From positions 1-64,000 of the forward strand of contig JAZQMC010000002.1 in NCBI GenBank assembly GCA_045543095.1: 64,000 nt of DNA, read 5' to 3'. The translations under genes were made by a program, and so were the position numbers. Shown here piece by piece: positions 26,126 to 34,378 of this stretch (the first letter of the stretch is position 1; each line of letters starts with the position of its first letter). The DNA is from Fimenecus sp045543095. GTDB lineage: Bacteria; Bacillota; Clostridia; Oscillospirales; Acutalibacteraceae. Below the pieces are notes generated by a model, which had not been told where the DNA came from, searched no databases, and worked only from the letters and a program-made list of their open reading frames with translations.

Positions 26126-26310
26126 CAATGCGAAGCATTGTATGTAATCCGTCGCAGACGGAATGTAATCACAACGAAGTTGTGTATGTAATCATTTCGC
26201 AGAAATGTATGTAATCAATCCGAAGGCAAAATACACCTTCGGTGATGCCATACGCCTACGGCGATTACATACTCGCTAACGCGAGATTACATACCAATCC
26301 TTCGGATTGG
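26126..26310. repeat. Tandem array of mini-hairpins with GNA triloops and TATGTAATC spacers
   Basis: Four units run rightwards: CAATGC-GAA-GCATTG (26126), TCCGTC-GCA-GACGGA (26148), CACAAC-GAA-GTTGTG (26170) and CATTTC-GCA-GAAATG (26193). Each has a 6-bp stem and a 3-base loop, joined by (T)ATGTAATC, period about 22. The array then inverts through CCGAAGG...CCTTCGG and runs leftwards: CACC-TTC-GGTG, CGCC-TAC-GGCG, CTCGC-TAAC-GCGAG and CCAATCC-TTC-GGATTGG, joined by ATTACATA. Every stem differs, yet pairing is perfect and triloops are GAA, GCA or GTA on one strand. No coding capacity. Confidence 0.85.
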
Positions 26311-26348
26311 ATAAAAAAATACCAAGTCGCAAGACTTGGTATTTTTTT
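26311..26348. terminator. Terminator of the tRNA operon
   Basis: ATACCAAGTC-GCAA-GACTTGGTAT (26319-26342), flanked by A7 on the left and T7 on the right, working in both directions. It directly follows tRNA-Cys on the reverse strand. Confidence 0.85.
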
Positions 26349-26422
26349 GGAGGCGACAATCGGATTTGAACCGATGAATCAGGGTTTTGCAGACCCACGC
26401 CTTACCACTTGGCTATGTCGCC
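26348..26422 (-). tRNA. tRNA-Cys (GCA)
   Basis: 75 nt with encoded CCA. Acceptor GGCGACA/TGTCGCC, anticodon loop CTGCAAA, T-arm GGTTCAAATCC. Last tRNA of the operon. Confidence 0.95.
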
Positions 26423-26445
26423 ATATTGACTTTTTTGAAAAAAAT

Positions 26446-26486
26446 AGGACACAAGAAACTGGGAGAATTCTGTGTCCTGTTTTTTA
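26446..26486. terminator. Hairpin terminator between tRNA-Gly and tRNA-Cys
   Basis: AGGACACAAGAA pairs with TTCTGTGTCCT (one bulge), flanked by A- and T-rich runs on both sides. It may lower or process readthrough into tRNA-Cys. Confidence 0.65.
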
Positions 26487-26562
26487 TGGAGCGGATGACG
26501 AGGCTCGAACTCGCTACCTCCACCTTGGCAAGGTGGCGCTCTACCAGATGAGCTACATCCGC
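26487..26562 (-). tRNA. tRNA-Gly (GCC)
   Basis: 76 nt with CCA. Acceptor GCGGATG/CATCCGC, anticodon stem CCACC/GGTGG with loop TTGCCAA. Confidence 0.95.
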
Positions 26563-26567
26563 ATATT

Positions 26568-26643
<76 letters not shown>

Positions 26644-26648
26644 AAAAA

Positions 26649-26725
26649 TGGCGACCCGGAACGGGCTCGAACCGTCGACCTCTAGCGTGACAGGCTAGCG
26701 TTCTAACCAACTGAACTACCGGGCC
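26649..26725 (-). tRNA. tRNA-Asp (GTC)
   Basis: 77 nt with CCA. Acceptor GGCCCGG/CCGGGTC, anticodon stem CTAGC with loop CTGTCAC. Confidence 0.95.
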
Positions 26726-26728
26726 ATT

Positions 26729-26804
26729 TGGTGGGAACAACAGGGCTCGAACCTGTGACCCTCTGCTTGTAAGGCAGATGCTCTCCCAGCTGAGCTATGC
26801 TCCC
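26729..26804 (-). tRNA. tRNA-Val (TAC)
   Basis: 76 nt with CCA. Acceptor GGGAGCA/TGTTCCC, anticodon loop CTTACAA. First tRNA of the operon. Confidence 0.95.
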
Positions 26805-26838
26805 ACATCTTTTTGCTGCTGTTTTCAGCGGCTCGTAT

Positions 26839-26867
26839 AATATAACATAGTCATTTTGTTTTGTCAA
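26839..26867 (-). promoter_or_regulatory. Strong promoter of the tRNA operon
   Basis: Reverse strand TTGACA (26862-26867), 17-base spacer, TATATT (26839-26844), about 35 bases before tRNA-Val. A/T-rich tracts upstream could act as an UP element. Confidence 0.85.
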
Positions 26868-26962
26868 CACTTTTTTTAACTTTTTTTAAAATTTTTTGAA
26901 AAAGTTTTTTGAGAATTAAAATTATGATAATTGCATATCTCCGTGAACAAAAATTTAATTCA

Positions 26963-27133
26963 ATAAATTGGGAGTTTGTCGGACTCTTTTAGGATACCCC
27001 CCTCAGTCGCTTCGCGACAGCTCCCCCTCAAGGGTGGAGCCCAAGATAGCCTTCCCCCTGCGAGGGGAAGGTGGCACGAGCGAAGCAAGTGACGGAAGGG
27101 GGGATTTCAATTATCCCGATAAATTCAAAGTTA
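26963..27133. repeat. Composite repeat element with inverted ends
   Basis: Left end ATAAATTGGGAGTTTGTCGG (26963-26982); right end CGATAAATTCAAAGTTA (27117-27133). Inside is the variable hairpin CAGTC-GCTTCGC-GACAGCT (reverse strand AGCTGTC-GC-GAA-GC-GACTGAGG), then CCTTCCCC/GGGGAAGG and a second hairpin with GGTGGCACGAGCGAAGCAAG. Confidence 0.75.
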
Positions 27134-27186
27134 CAAAGCACTTGGAATACTCAATAAAAGAAAATATAATATTCTTCTTGAAAATA

Positions 27187-27214
27187 TTGGCAAGGGATAG
27201 TATAATACTATAAT
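27187..27214 (+). promoter_or_regulatory. Promoter of metG-tatD
   Basis: TTGGCA (27187-27192), 16-base spacer, TATAAT (27209-27214), 55 bases before the ATG. No T-box is present. Confidence 0.55.
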
Positions 27215-27269
27215 ATATGCGACAAAAATATTACTTGTTGCGAAAAATTTTCAGAAAGGGGCGTTTTCT

Positions 27270-29213
27270 ATGTGTGAAAAGCCAAAGTTTTACATCACAA
27301 CAGCCATTGCGTACACATCACGCAAGCCACACATCGGTAACAGTTATGAAATCGTATTGACCGATGCCATTGCGAGGTACAAGCGAATGCAGGGTTTTGA
27401 TGTTTTCTTTATGACAGGTACTGACGAGCACGGACAGAAAATTGAGGAATACGCCAACGAAGCTGGTATCAGCCCTAAAAAATATGTTGATAAGGTTGCT
27501 GGGGAAATCAAGGGTATTTGCGACCTTTTGAATACAACTTACGACCACTTTATCCGTACAACAGACGATTATCATGAAAAAGCAGTTCAAAAGATTTTCC
27601 AAAAGCTCTATGACCAAGGCGATATTTACAAGAGTGAATATGAGGGACTTTATTGTACTCCTTGCGAATCTTTCTGGACTGAAAGCCAGTTAGTTGACGG
27701 TAAATGTCCTGACTGTGGCAGAGAAGTTAAGAAAGCAAAGGAAGAAGCATATTTCCTCAAACTCTCCAAATATCAGAAACAACTTGAAGATTTCATCGAG
27801 AATAACGAAAACTTCATTTATCCTGAAGCACGTAAAAAAGAAATGCTTAATAATTTCATTAAACCAGGTATTCAGGATTTGTGCATTTCTCGTACATCTT
27901 TTAAATGGGGTGTTCCAGTTCCATTTGATGATAGACACGTTGTATATGTATGGTTTGATGCTCTTCTCAACTATATTACAGGTATCGGTTATGACCCCAA
28001 TGGAAGCAACGAGCAGTTTAACAAGTATTGGCCTGCAGATTGCCATATTATCGGTAAAGACATTGTTCGTTTCCATACAATTTATTGGCCTATTACTCTT
28101 ATGGCACTTGGTATTCCGTTGCCTAAACAAGTTTACGGACATCCTTGGTTGCTTCAAGGTGAAGACAAGATGAGTAAATCTCGCGGTAATGTTATTTATG
28201 CTGACGACCTTACAGAAATTTTCGGTGTTGATGCAGTTCGTTACTATCTTCTTTCAGAGATGCCACACGCACACGACGGTTCAATTACTTACGAAGCAAT
28301 GATTGACCGCTTCAACACAGACCTTGCAAACACTCTCGGCAACCTTGTTAACCGTACAATCGCAATGCAGAACAAGTATTTTGACGGTGTTGTGCAGGCT
28401 CCAACTTGTGCAACTGAATTTGACGAAGACCTTAAAGAAAGTGCTAAAAAGGCACTCCAAGGCTTCGATAAATACATTTCAGAATACAAGATGAGTGATG
28501 CAGTTGAATGTGTAATCAATTTTGCACGTCGTTGCAACAAATATATCGACGAAACAATGCCTTGGGCACTTGCAAAAGACGAGGCACAGAAAGAAAAACT
28601 CGGCACAGTTCTTTACAATCTTCTTGAGGGTATCCGTGTGCTTTCAGCACTTATCTCCCCTATTATGCCTGAAACTGCAGTTAAAATTGCAGAGCAGTTA
28701 AACGTTCCTGCTGCAACTTACGAAAGCATTCAGGAATGGGGCGGACTCACAGCAGGTGTTAAGGTTGGTACTGCAACTCCTCTCTTCTCAAGAATTGACG
28801 GCGAAAAGTTAATCGCCGAATTACAGGCTAAAAAAGAAGCAGAAGAAAAGGCAAATGCTCCTGCACCAAAAATCGAGGGACTTGCACCTATTGAATTCAA
28901 CGACTTTATGAAAGTTGAACTCCGTGTTGCAGAAGTTAAGAATTGTGAGCCAATCAAAAAAGCAAAGAAACTTTTAAAACTCACTCTTGATGATGGTACA
29001 GGCACAGACAGAATTGTTGCAAGCGGTATTGCAAAATGGTACAAGCCGGAAGATTTAATTGGCAAAAAAGTTATTGTTGTTGCAAACCTTAAACCTGCAG
29101 TTCTTTGCGGTGTTGAAAGTAACGGCATGATTCTTGCAGCTGACGTTACAGAAGAAGATGCAAAAGTAATTTTTGTTGACAAAGATATGCCAAACGGAGC
29201 GAGAATAAGATAA
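27270..29213 (+). CDS. metG: Methionyl-tRNA synthetase
   Basis: 647 residues. It charges initiator and elongator tRNA-Met. Class I signatures are KPHIGNSYE (HIGH, near residue 19) and DKMSKSRGN (KMSKS, near 297). A zinc knuckle is made by CTPCESFW and CPDCGRE (about 130-150). The C-terminal 105 residues (IEFNDFMKVELRVAEVKNCE...) form the EMAP/CsaA-like tRNA-binding domain that dimerises the enzyme. Good Shine-Dalgarno (GAAAGGGG). TAA of metG and ATG of tatD overlap by one base. Confidence 0.97.
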   Translation: MCEKPKFYITTAIAYTSRKPHIGNSYEIVLTDAIARYKRMQGFDVFFMTGTDEHGQKIEEYANEAGISPKKYVDKVAGEIKGICDLLNTTYDHFIRTTDDYHEKAVQKIFQKLYDQGDIYKSEYEGLYCTPCESFWTESQLVDGKCPDCGREVKKAKEEAYFLKLSKYQKQLEDFIENNENFIYPEARKKEMLNNFIKPGIQDLCISRTSFKWGVPVPFDDRHVVYVWFDALLNYITGIGYDPNGSNEQFNKYWPADCHIIGKDIVRFHTIYWPITLMALGIPLPKQVYGHPWLLQGEDKMSKSRGNVIYADDLTEIFGVDAVRYYLLSEMPHAHDGSITYEAMIDRFNTDLANTLGNLVNRTIAMQNKYFDGVVQAPTCATEFDEDLKESAKKALQGFDKYISEYKMSDAVECVINFARRCNKYIDETMPWALAKDEAQKEKLGTVLYNLLEGIRVLSALISPIMPETAVKIAEQLNVPAATYESIQEWGGLTAGVKVGTATPLFSRIDGEKLIAELQAKKEAEEKANAPAPKIEGLAPIEFNDFMKVELRVAEVKNCEPIKKAKKLLKLTLDDGTGTDRIVASGIAKWYKPEDLIGKKVIVVANLKPAVLCGVESNGMILAADVTEEDAKVIFVDKDMPNGARIR

Positions 29214-29980
29214 TGTATCATAACATTTTTGATTCACACGCACATTATGACGATGAGCAGTTTGACACAGACCGTGCCGAACTGCTCGGTTCTTTTAAAG
29301 AAAAAGGGATTTCAGGTGTTGTATGTTGCGGAACTAATATAGAAAATTCAAGATTTTCGATTGAGCTCTCACATCAATATGATTTTATTTATTCGGCAGT
29401 AGGATTTCATCCACTTGATAATGATAAATATAGTGACGGCGATTTGGAAATAATAAAAGAGTTAGCAAGCGACCCAAAATGTGTTGCTATTGGTGAAATC
29501 GGACTTGATTATCACTATGAAAAGGATAGCCGTGAAAATCAGTTAATTCTTCTTGAAAAGCAGATTCAACTTGCAAATGAACTCGATTTGCCCATCATTT
29601 TCCACGACAGAGAATCCCATGAGGATACGCTTAATATACTTAAAAAATATAAGCCAAAAGGTGTTCTGCATTGTTTCTCGGGTAGTGTGGAAATGGCAAA
29701 AGAGATTATAAAACTGGGTATGTATATCGGTCTTGGTGGTGCAGTTACTTTTAAAAACGCAGTTAAACCTTGTGAGGTTGCAAAGTTTGTGCCAAGTGAC
29801 AGATTACTCATTGAAACCGACGCACCATATATGACTCCCGTGCCATTCCGTGGCAAGAGATGTGATTCCCTGCACATTCCCTACACAGCGGAAAAAATCG
29901 CAGAATTGCGTGGTTGCACTGCACAGGAGATTCTTGATTTGACAAATGAGAACGCAAAAAGATTATTCAATATAAGGTGA
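29213..29980 (+). CDS. tatD: TatD-family metal-dependent DNase
   Basis: 255 residues, normal length. Metal-binding motifs: FDSHAHYD (N-terminal HxH), GEIGLDYHY (Glu), PIIFHDR (His), VLHCFSG (His) and IETDAPYM (Asp). TatD enzymes are 3'-5' DNases or deacylases linked to DNA repair. metG-tatD is a widespread gene order in Firmicutes, often leading to rnmV and ksgA, which do not follow here. Confidence 0.95.
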   Translation: MYHNIFDSHAHYDDEQFDTDRAELLGSFKEKGISGVVCCGTNIENSRFSIELSHQYDFIYSAVGFHPLDNDKYSDGDLEIIKELASDPKCVAIGEIGLDYHYEKDSRENQLILLEKQIQLANELDLPIIFHDRESHEDTLNILKKYKPKGVLHCFSGSVEMAKEIIKLGMYIGLGGAVTFKNAVKPCEVAKFVPSDRLLIETDAPYMTPVPFRGKRCDSLHIPYTAEKIAELRGCTAQEILDLTNENAKRLFNIR

Positions 29981-29984
29981 TATT

Positions 29985-30284
29985 ATGCTTAAACATATTG
30001 TAATGTGGAAATTTAAGGATGCAGAGGGTAAAACAAAGGCTGAAAACATTGAAATTGTAAAAAACGGTCTCCTGGCACTTCCCCCACTTATTCCACACAT
30101 TAAAAAACTCACATTCCTTAAAAATCAAGTAGAATGTGAGAGAAATTTCGATGCACTTTTGGTTGTTGAAACCGAAAACGAAGAAGAATTAGAAAAATAC
30201 AAGGTTCATCCCGAGCACAAAAAAGTTGCAGGTTATGTTGCCAAGGTAACTGAAAACCGCGGTGCAGTTGATATTTGGGAATAA
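29985..30284 (+). CDS. Dabb (stress-responsive alpha/beta barrel) domain protein
   Basis: 99 residues covering one Dabb domain: MLKHIVMWKFKD strand, VECERNFDALLVVE and YKVHPEHKKVAGYVAKV. These form dimeric barrels; most bacterial members are of unknown function. It starts 4 bases after tatD and ends in a terminator, so it is the third gene of the metG operon. Confidence 0.85.
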   Translation: MLKHIVMWKFKDAEGKTKAENIEIVKNGLLALPPLIPHIKKLTFLKNQVECERNFDALLVVETENEEELEKYKVHPEHKKVAGYVAKVTENRGAVDIWE

Positions 30285-30287
30285 ACT

Positions 30288-30318
30288 TTAACGGCAGATA
30301 ACTCTGCCGTTATTTTTT
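30288..30318 (+). terminator. Terminator of the metG-tatD-Dabb operon
   Basis: TAACGGCAGA pairs with TCTGCCGTTA, followed by T7. Confidence 0.9.
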
Positions 30319-30420
30319 TGCTTAATTGTAAAAATACAGTTTCAAAAATGTCAAACGATTTGCATTATAAAAATTTTTTTGGCAAAACTAAAACAAAAGC
30401 AAATGAAAGGTTGATAAATT

Positions 30421-31443
30421 TTGGCTGAACGTCAAGGAAAATATACATTATTTTTGCCCTCAAAGCCGTCCATTTACGGCTGTGCGGCTGTGGTGGGCAA
30501 GACCGAAAGCGAAGGTCCTCTTGCAGAAGAATTTGACCATACTTACGACGACGATACCATTGACGGTTGTCCCTCGTGGGAAAAGAGTGAAAGTGCATTA
30601 CAGCGTGAGGCAGTAACAAGGGCAATCGCAAAGGCAGATTTATCGCCAAAAGACATTGATTTGATTATGGCGGGGGATTTGTTGGCACAATGCATCGGCA
30701 CATCATTCGGCATCCGCGACCTTGAAATCCCATTTTTAGGTCTTTACGGTGCTTGCTCAACAATGGCACTTTCAATGGCACTTGCGTCTGTTCTTATAGA
30801 TTCGGGTGCGGTCAGTAAGGCGGTGGCCTCAACCTCGTCACATTTTGCATCGGCAGAAAGACAGTTCCGCCTACCTCTTGAATACGGCGGACAAAGACCA
30901 CCATCTGCACAACGCACCGCCACAGCTTCAGGTGCGACGGTAATTGCCGACCACAAAAAAGATACACCCTGCATTGAGGCAGCAATCTTCGGCAAGATTA
31001 CCGACTTTGGTATTAAAGACGCCAACAACATGGGTGCGGCAATGGCACCTGCGGCGGCGGGGACTATTGCGGACTTTTTAACCGATACAAACACTCAACC
31101 TACAGATTATGATTTGATTTTGACAGGTGATTTGGGCAAGGTTGGTGCAGAATTACTTTGTGAATTGCTTGTTAAGGATTACAATTATGATATTTCTGCC
31201 GTGCACGGCGATTGCGGACTTATGATTTATGACCTTGAGGCTCAGGATGTTCACGCAGGCGGTTCGGGTTGCGGTTGCAGTGGTGCAGTTGTAAACTCAT
31301 ATATTATGCGAAGATTACGCGAAAAATCTCTTAACAAAGTTTTATTTGTGGGCACGGGTGCACTTCTCTCGCCTACCTCCACACTTCAGGGCGAAAGCAT
31401 ACCCTCAATCGCACACGGAATACTTTTGACATCGGGTGAATAG
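30421..31443 (+). CDS. spoVAD: Stage V sporulation protein AD
   Basis: 340 residues, thiolase-like fold, normal length. Recognised by CAAVVGKTESEGPL, LYGACSTMALSMALAS (active-site-like Cys), SSHFASAERQFRLPLEYGGQ and the GGSGCGCSGAV end. SpoVAD binds dipicolinic acid and works with SpoVAC/SpoVAE in loading it into the forespore. The start is TTG 30421. Neither spoVAC nor spoVAE is adjacent; a 51-aa ORF follows after 3 bases. A strong sign that the organism sporulates. Confidence 0.93.
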   Translation: MAERQGKYTLFLPSKPSIYGCAAVVGKTESEGPLAEEFDHTYDDDTIDGCPSWEKSESALQREAVTRAIAKADLSPKDIDLIMAGDLLAQCIGTSFGIRDLEIPFLGLYGACSTMALSMALASVLIDSGAVSKAVASTSSHFASAERQFRLPLEYGGQRPPSAQRTATASGATVIADHKKDTPCIEAAIFGKITDFGIKDANNMGAAMAPAAAGTIADFLTDTNTQPTDYDLILTGDLGKVGAELLCELLVKDYNYDISAVHGDCGLMIYDLEAQDVHAGGSGCGCSGAVVNSYIMRRLREKSLNKVLFVGTGALLSPTSTLQGESIPSIAHGILLTSGE

Positions 31444-31446
31444 AAT

Positions 31447-31602
31447 ATGAATACATTGATGAATGTTTCTAATGATATAAGCAAAATTATAAAGATTTCT
31501 AATATTATAAGGATTATAAATATAGTGAAATCGGCACTGACTGTTGGGATAATAGCCTTTACCGTTTTCAGAATCATAAATATTATGCGTGAAAATTCAT
31601 AA
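31447..31602 (+). CDS. Small Ile-rich membrane peptide after spoVAD
   Basis: A 51-residue ORF starts ATG 31447, 3 bases after the spoVAD stop, with GGGTGA inside the spoVAD end as a possible ribosome-binding site. It has an Asn/Ile-rich start (MNTLMNVSNDISKI) and one hydrophobic segment (about 31-43, ALTVGIIAFTVF). No family recognised. The terminator lies 6 bases beyond the stop, so the transcript seems to be built to include it. It is too short for codon statistics to decide. Confidence 0.4.
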   Translation: MNTLMNVSNDISKIIKISNIIRIINIVKSALTVGIIAFTVFRIINIMRENS

Positions 31603-31607
31603 AAATT

Positions 31608-31645
31608 AGGACGATTTAAAACCGCTAAATCGTCCTAATTTTTTA
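31608..31645. terminator. Terminator of the spoVAD transcript
   Basis: AGGACGATTTA pairs with TAAATCGTCCT around AAACCGC, then AATTTTTTA. Confidence 0.85.
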
Positions 31646-31739
31646 TTTATATATGCGGAAAAATCGTAGTGATTTGTGTTCCTTTGTATATTTTATTACT
31701 GTAACACTTTACTTTGCTAAATTTTTTCAAAAAAAAGGG

Positions 31740-31768
31740 TTTACATTTGTCAAATTGTGTTGTATAAT
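31740..31768 (+). promoter_or_regulatory. Promoter of the amino acid permease gene
   Basis: TTTACA (31740-31745), 17-base spacer, TATAAT (31763-31768). Confidence 0.75.
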
Positions 31769-31800
31769 AACAATAAATTTTTTGTTAAAGGATGGTTTCT

Positions 31801-33249
31801 ATGGAAAACGGACTTAAGAAACAATATGGGCTTTTAATGGCTATCTGCATGGTTGTAGGTACTGTTGTAGGCTCAGGTGTTTTCTTCAAAGCTCAAGCAA
31901 TTCTTCAAAAGACAAACGGTGATATGCCACTTGGTATTCTTGCATGGATTGTCGGCGGCGTTATTATGATTTGTTGCGTTCTCGCATTCTGCGTTATGGC
32001 TCAGCGTTACGAAAAGGTTAACGGCCTTGTTGACTATGCCGAGGCAACAATCGGTAGCAAATACGGTTATATGATGGGTTGGTTTGCAACAACAATCTAT
32101 ATGCCTGCAATGACATCTGTTCTTGCTTGGCTTACAGCAAGATATTTCCTTACATTCCTTGTATCTGTAAATCCTGATTTACAGCTCGCAGGCGACCCTG
32201 TAACAGGTACAGAAACATTCTTGCTTGCAGGTTTCGTTCTTATTGCAGTTTTTGCAGTTAACACACTTTCTTCAAAACTCGCAGGTAAACTTCAGATTAG
32301 TGCTACATTCATTAAATTTATCCCACTTCTTTTGATGGCAATTGTTGGTACAATCTATGGTCTTACACACGACATAGCTGGTGCTCCTGTTGAGGCTGGT
32401 ACTTCAATGCTCGGTGCTAACTTTGCTACAAGTGCCGGTGATATGTCACCTCTCTTTGGTGCTGTTGTTGCTACTGCTTTCGCTTATGAGGGTTGGATTC
32501 TTGCTACATCAATTAACTCAGAAATCAAAGATTCTAAAAAGAATCTTCCTATCGCTCTTGTAGTTGGCGGTATCATCATCATTGCAATTTACCTCTTCTA
32601 TTACATTGGTGTTGCCGGTGGTGCTCCTGTTCAGACTCTTATGAACGAAGGTACTGCTCCTGCATTCACAACTGTATTCGGTAATGTTCTTGGTAACATT
32701 CTCAACCTCTTCGTTGCAGTTTCTTGTCTTGGTACACTTAACGGTCTTCTTATTGGTACAATCCGTGGTATGTATTCACTTTCAGTTCGTAACATGGGTC
32801 CAAAGGTTGAACTTATGAAACAGATTGACCCTGCATCAGGTATGCCTTCAAACTCTTGTATCGTTGGTCTTGTTATCGTTGGTGCATGGCTTGTTTACTT
32901 CTACGGTGCAAACCTTACTGCAACACCTTGGTTCGGCAAATTCAGCTTCGACTCATCAGAGCTTCCAATTATCACAATTTACGGACTTTACATTCCAATG
33001 TTCATTATGTTTATGAAGAAAGAAAAAGGTCTTTCACCTGTTAAGAGATTTGTTCTTCCATCACTTGGAATTATCGGCTCTGCATTCATGGTAATCGCTG
33101 CTATTTACTCACACGGTTATGTTCCTTACATAACAGCAAAAGAAGCAGGTGCAGGTTTCTCTTGCCCGGTTCTTTTCTACCTTATCGTGTTCGTTGTAAT
33201 TATGGCAATCGGTCTTGCATTTATGAACCCCAAGAAAAAGGCAAAATAA
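31801..33249 (+). CDS. APC-superfamily amino acid permease
   Basis: 482 residues from ATG 31801, with AAAGGATGG before it, and about 12 membrane segments. GTVVGSGVFFKAQAIL in helix 1 is the unwound substrate-binding segment of APC transporters; EGWILATSINSEIKDSKKN in the helix 6-7 region matches SteT/LAT-like exchangers. Codon use is strongly biased toward a few codons (CTT, GTT, GGT), suggesting high expression. The substrate is probably a neutral amino acid, but not determined. Confidence 0.88.
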   Translation: MENGLKKQYGLLMAICMVVGTVVGSGVFFKAQAILQKTNGDMPLGILAWIVGGVIMICCVLAFCVMAQRYEKVNGLVDYAEATIGSKYGYMMGWFATTIYMPAMTSVLAWLTARYFLTFLVSVNPDLQLAGDPVTGTETFLLAGFVLIAVFAVNTLSSKLAGKLQISATFIKFIPLLLMAIVGTIYGLTHDIAGAPVEAGTSMLGANFATSAGDMSPLFGAVVATAFAYEGWILATSINSEIKDSKKNLPIALVVGGIIIIAIYLFYYIGVAGGAPVQTLMNEGTAPAFTTVFGNVLGNILNLFVAVSCLGTLNGLLIGTIRGMYSLSVRNMGPKVELMKQIDPASGMPSNSCIVGLVIVGAWLVYFYGANLTATPWFGKFSFDSSELPIITIYGLYIPMFIMFMKKEKGLSPVKRFVLPSLGIIGSAFMVIAAIYSHGYVPYITAKEAGAGFSCPVLFYLIVFVVIMAIGLAFMNPKKKAK

Positions 33250-33267
33250 TTAAAAAATATATACTTT

Positions 33268-33305
33268 CAGCCTGTAAGGTAAAATCTTACAGGCTGTTTT
33301 ATTTT
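33268..33305 (+). terminator. Terminator after the permease gene
   Basis: CAGCCTGTAAG pairs with CTTACAGGCTG, followed by TTTTATTTT. Confidence 0.88.
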
Positions 33306-33370
33306 GTATGTTATTGAATTTACAGTAATCTTCATATATAATATTGTTATATTATTTGGAGGTGTTGCCG

Positions 33371-34294
33371 ATGAAAATTTATAACAATGTAACGGAGTTG
33401 ATTGGCAGAACTCCCCTTTTAAAACTTTCAAATACAGAAAAAGAACTGAATCTTAACGGGAATATACTCGCAAAACTTGAATATTTCAATCCCGCGGGCA
33501 GTGTTAAAGATAGAGTAGCTATTGAAATGATTGAAGATGCAGAAGCACAGGGACTTCTCAAAAAAGGTTCGGTAATTATTGAACCCACAAGCGGTAATAC
33601 GGGCATAGGGCTTGCAAGTGTAGCTGCCGCAAAGGGATATAAGCTTATTATCACAATGCCCGAAACAATGTCAGTTGAGAGAAGAAAACTAATTTCTGCT
33701 TACGGTGCAGAATTAGTGCTTACTGACGGCAGTAAAGGTATGAACGGTGCTATCCTAAAGGCAGAAGAATTAGCAAAAGAAATTTCCGACAGTATTGTTG
33801 CGGGTCAGTTTGTAAACTATGCTAATCCGCAGGCACACCGCAATACAACAGGCCCTGAAATATGGGCGGACACCGACGGCAAGGTTGACATTTTAGTTGC
33901 AGGTGTAGGCACGGGAGGAACAATCACGGGCACGGGCGAATACCTTAAATCGAAAAATCCGAACATTAAAATCGTAGCAGTTGAGCCTGCAGATTCCCCT
34001 GTTCTTTCGGGAGGTAAAGCCGGTGCACACGGACTTCAGGGAATCGGTGCGGGATTTATCCCCCAAGTGTTGAATACCGAAATTTATGATGAAATTTTTA
34101 CGGTTTCAACCGACGAAGCTTATACCAGCTCACGCGAGCTTGCAAAACGCGAGGGTGTGCTTGTGGGCATTTCATCGGGTGCGGCACTTCACGTGGCAAT
34201 CCATCTTGCAAAACAAGAAGAAAATGCAAATAAAAATATTGTAGTTCTTTTACCCGATACGGGTGAACGGTATTTATCAACAGAATTATTTTAG
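33371..34294 (+). CDS. cysK: Cysteine synthase (O-acetylserine sulfhydrylase)
   Basis: 307 residues from ATG 33371 with GGAGGTG 6 bases upstream. PLP Lys is in NPAGSVKDRVA (about residue 44); TSGNTGIGLA binds the substrate carboxylate; GTGGTITGTGEYLK holds the PLP phosphate; SGGKAGAHGLQGIGAGF and ISSGAAL are further family motifs. It joins sulfide and O-acetylserine to cysteine. No cysE nearby. CysM-like specificity cannot be excluded. Confidence 0.95.
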   Translation: MKIYNNVTELIGRTPLLKLSNTEKELNLNGNILAKLEYFNPAGSVKDRVAIEMIEDAEAQGLLKKGSVIIEPTSGNTGIGLASVAAAKGYKLIITMPETMSVERRKLISAYGAELVLTDGSKGMNGAILKAEELAKEISDSIVAGQFVNYANPQAHRNTTGPEIWADTDGKVDILVAGVGTGGTITGTGEYLKSKNPNIKIVAVEPADSPVLSGGKAGAHGLQGIGAGFIPQVLNTEIYDEIFTVSTDEAYTSSRELAKREGVLVGISSGAALHVAIHLAKQEENANKNIVVLLPDTGERYLSTELF

Positions 34295-34305
34295 TAAAAA
34301 AGAAG

Positions 34306-34370
34306 GTCATTCTGAGCGTAGCGAAGAATCTCTATAGCAGATTCTTCGTCACTTCGTTCCTCAGAATGAC
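34306..34370. repeat. GTCATTC...GAATGAC palindromic repeat, copy 3
   Basis: 65 bp, 12 bases after the cysK stop and just before the convergent proC stop; GAAGAATCT and AGATTCTTCG arms with a short centre (CTATAGC). It may also act as a terminator-like structure. Confidence 0.88.
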
Positions 34371-34378
34371 CTTTAAAA

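Noticed and set aside
26126..26310. CRISPR-like array
   Set aside because: Regular spacing suggested it, but the constant part is only 8-9 bases, the variable parts are short palindromes, the array inverts midway, and there are no cas genes.
26968..27213. 81-aa ORF between tRNAs and metG
   Set aside because: Lies in a palindromic composite repeat and contains the metG promoter.
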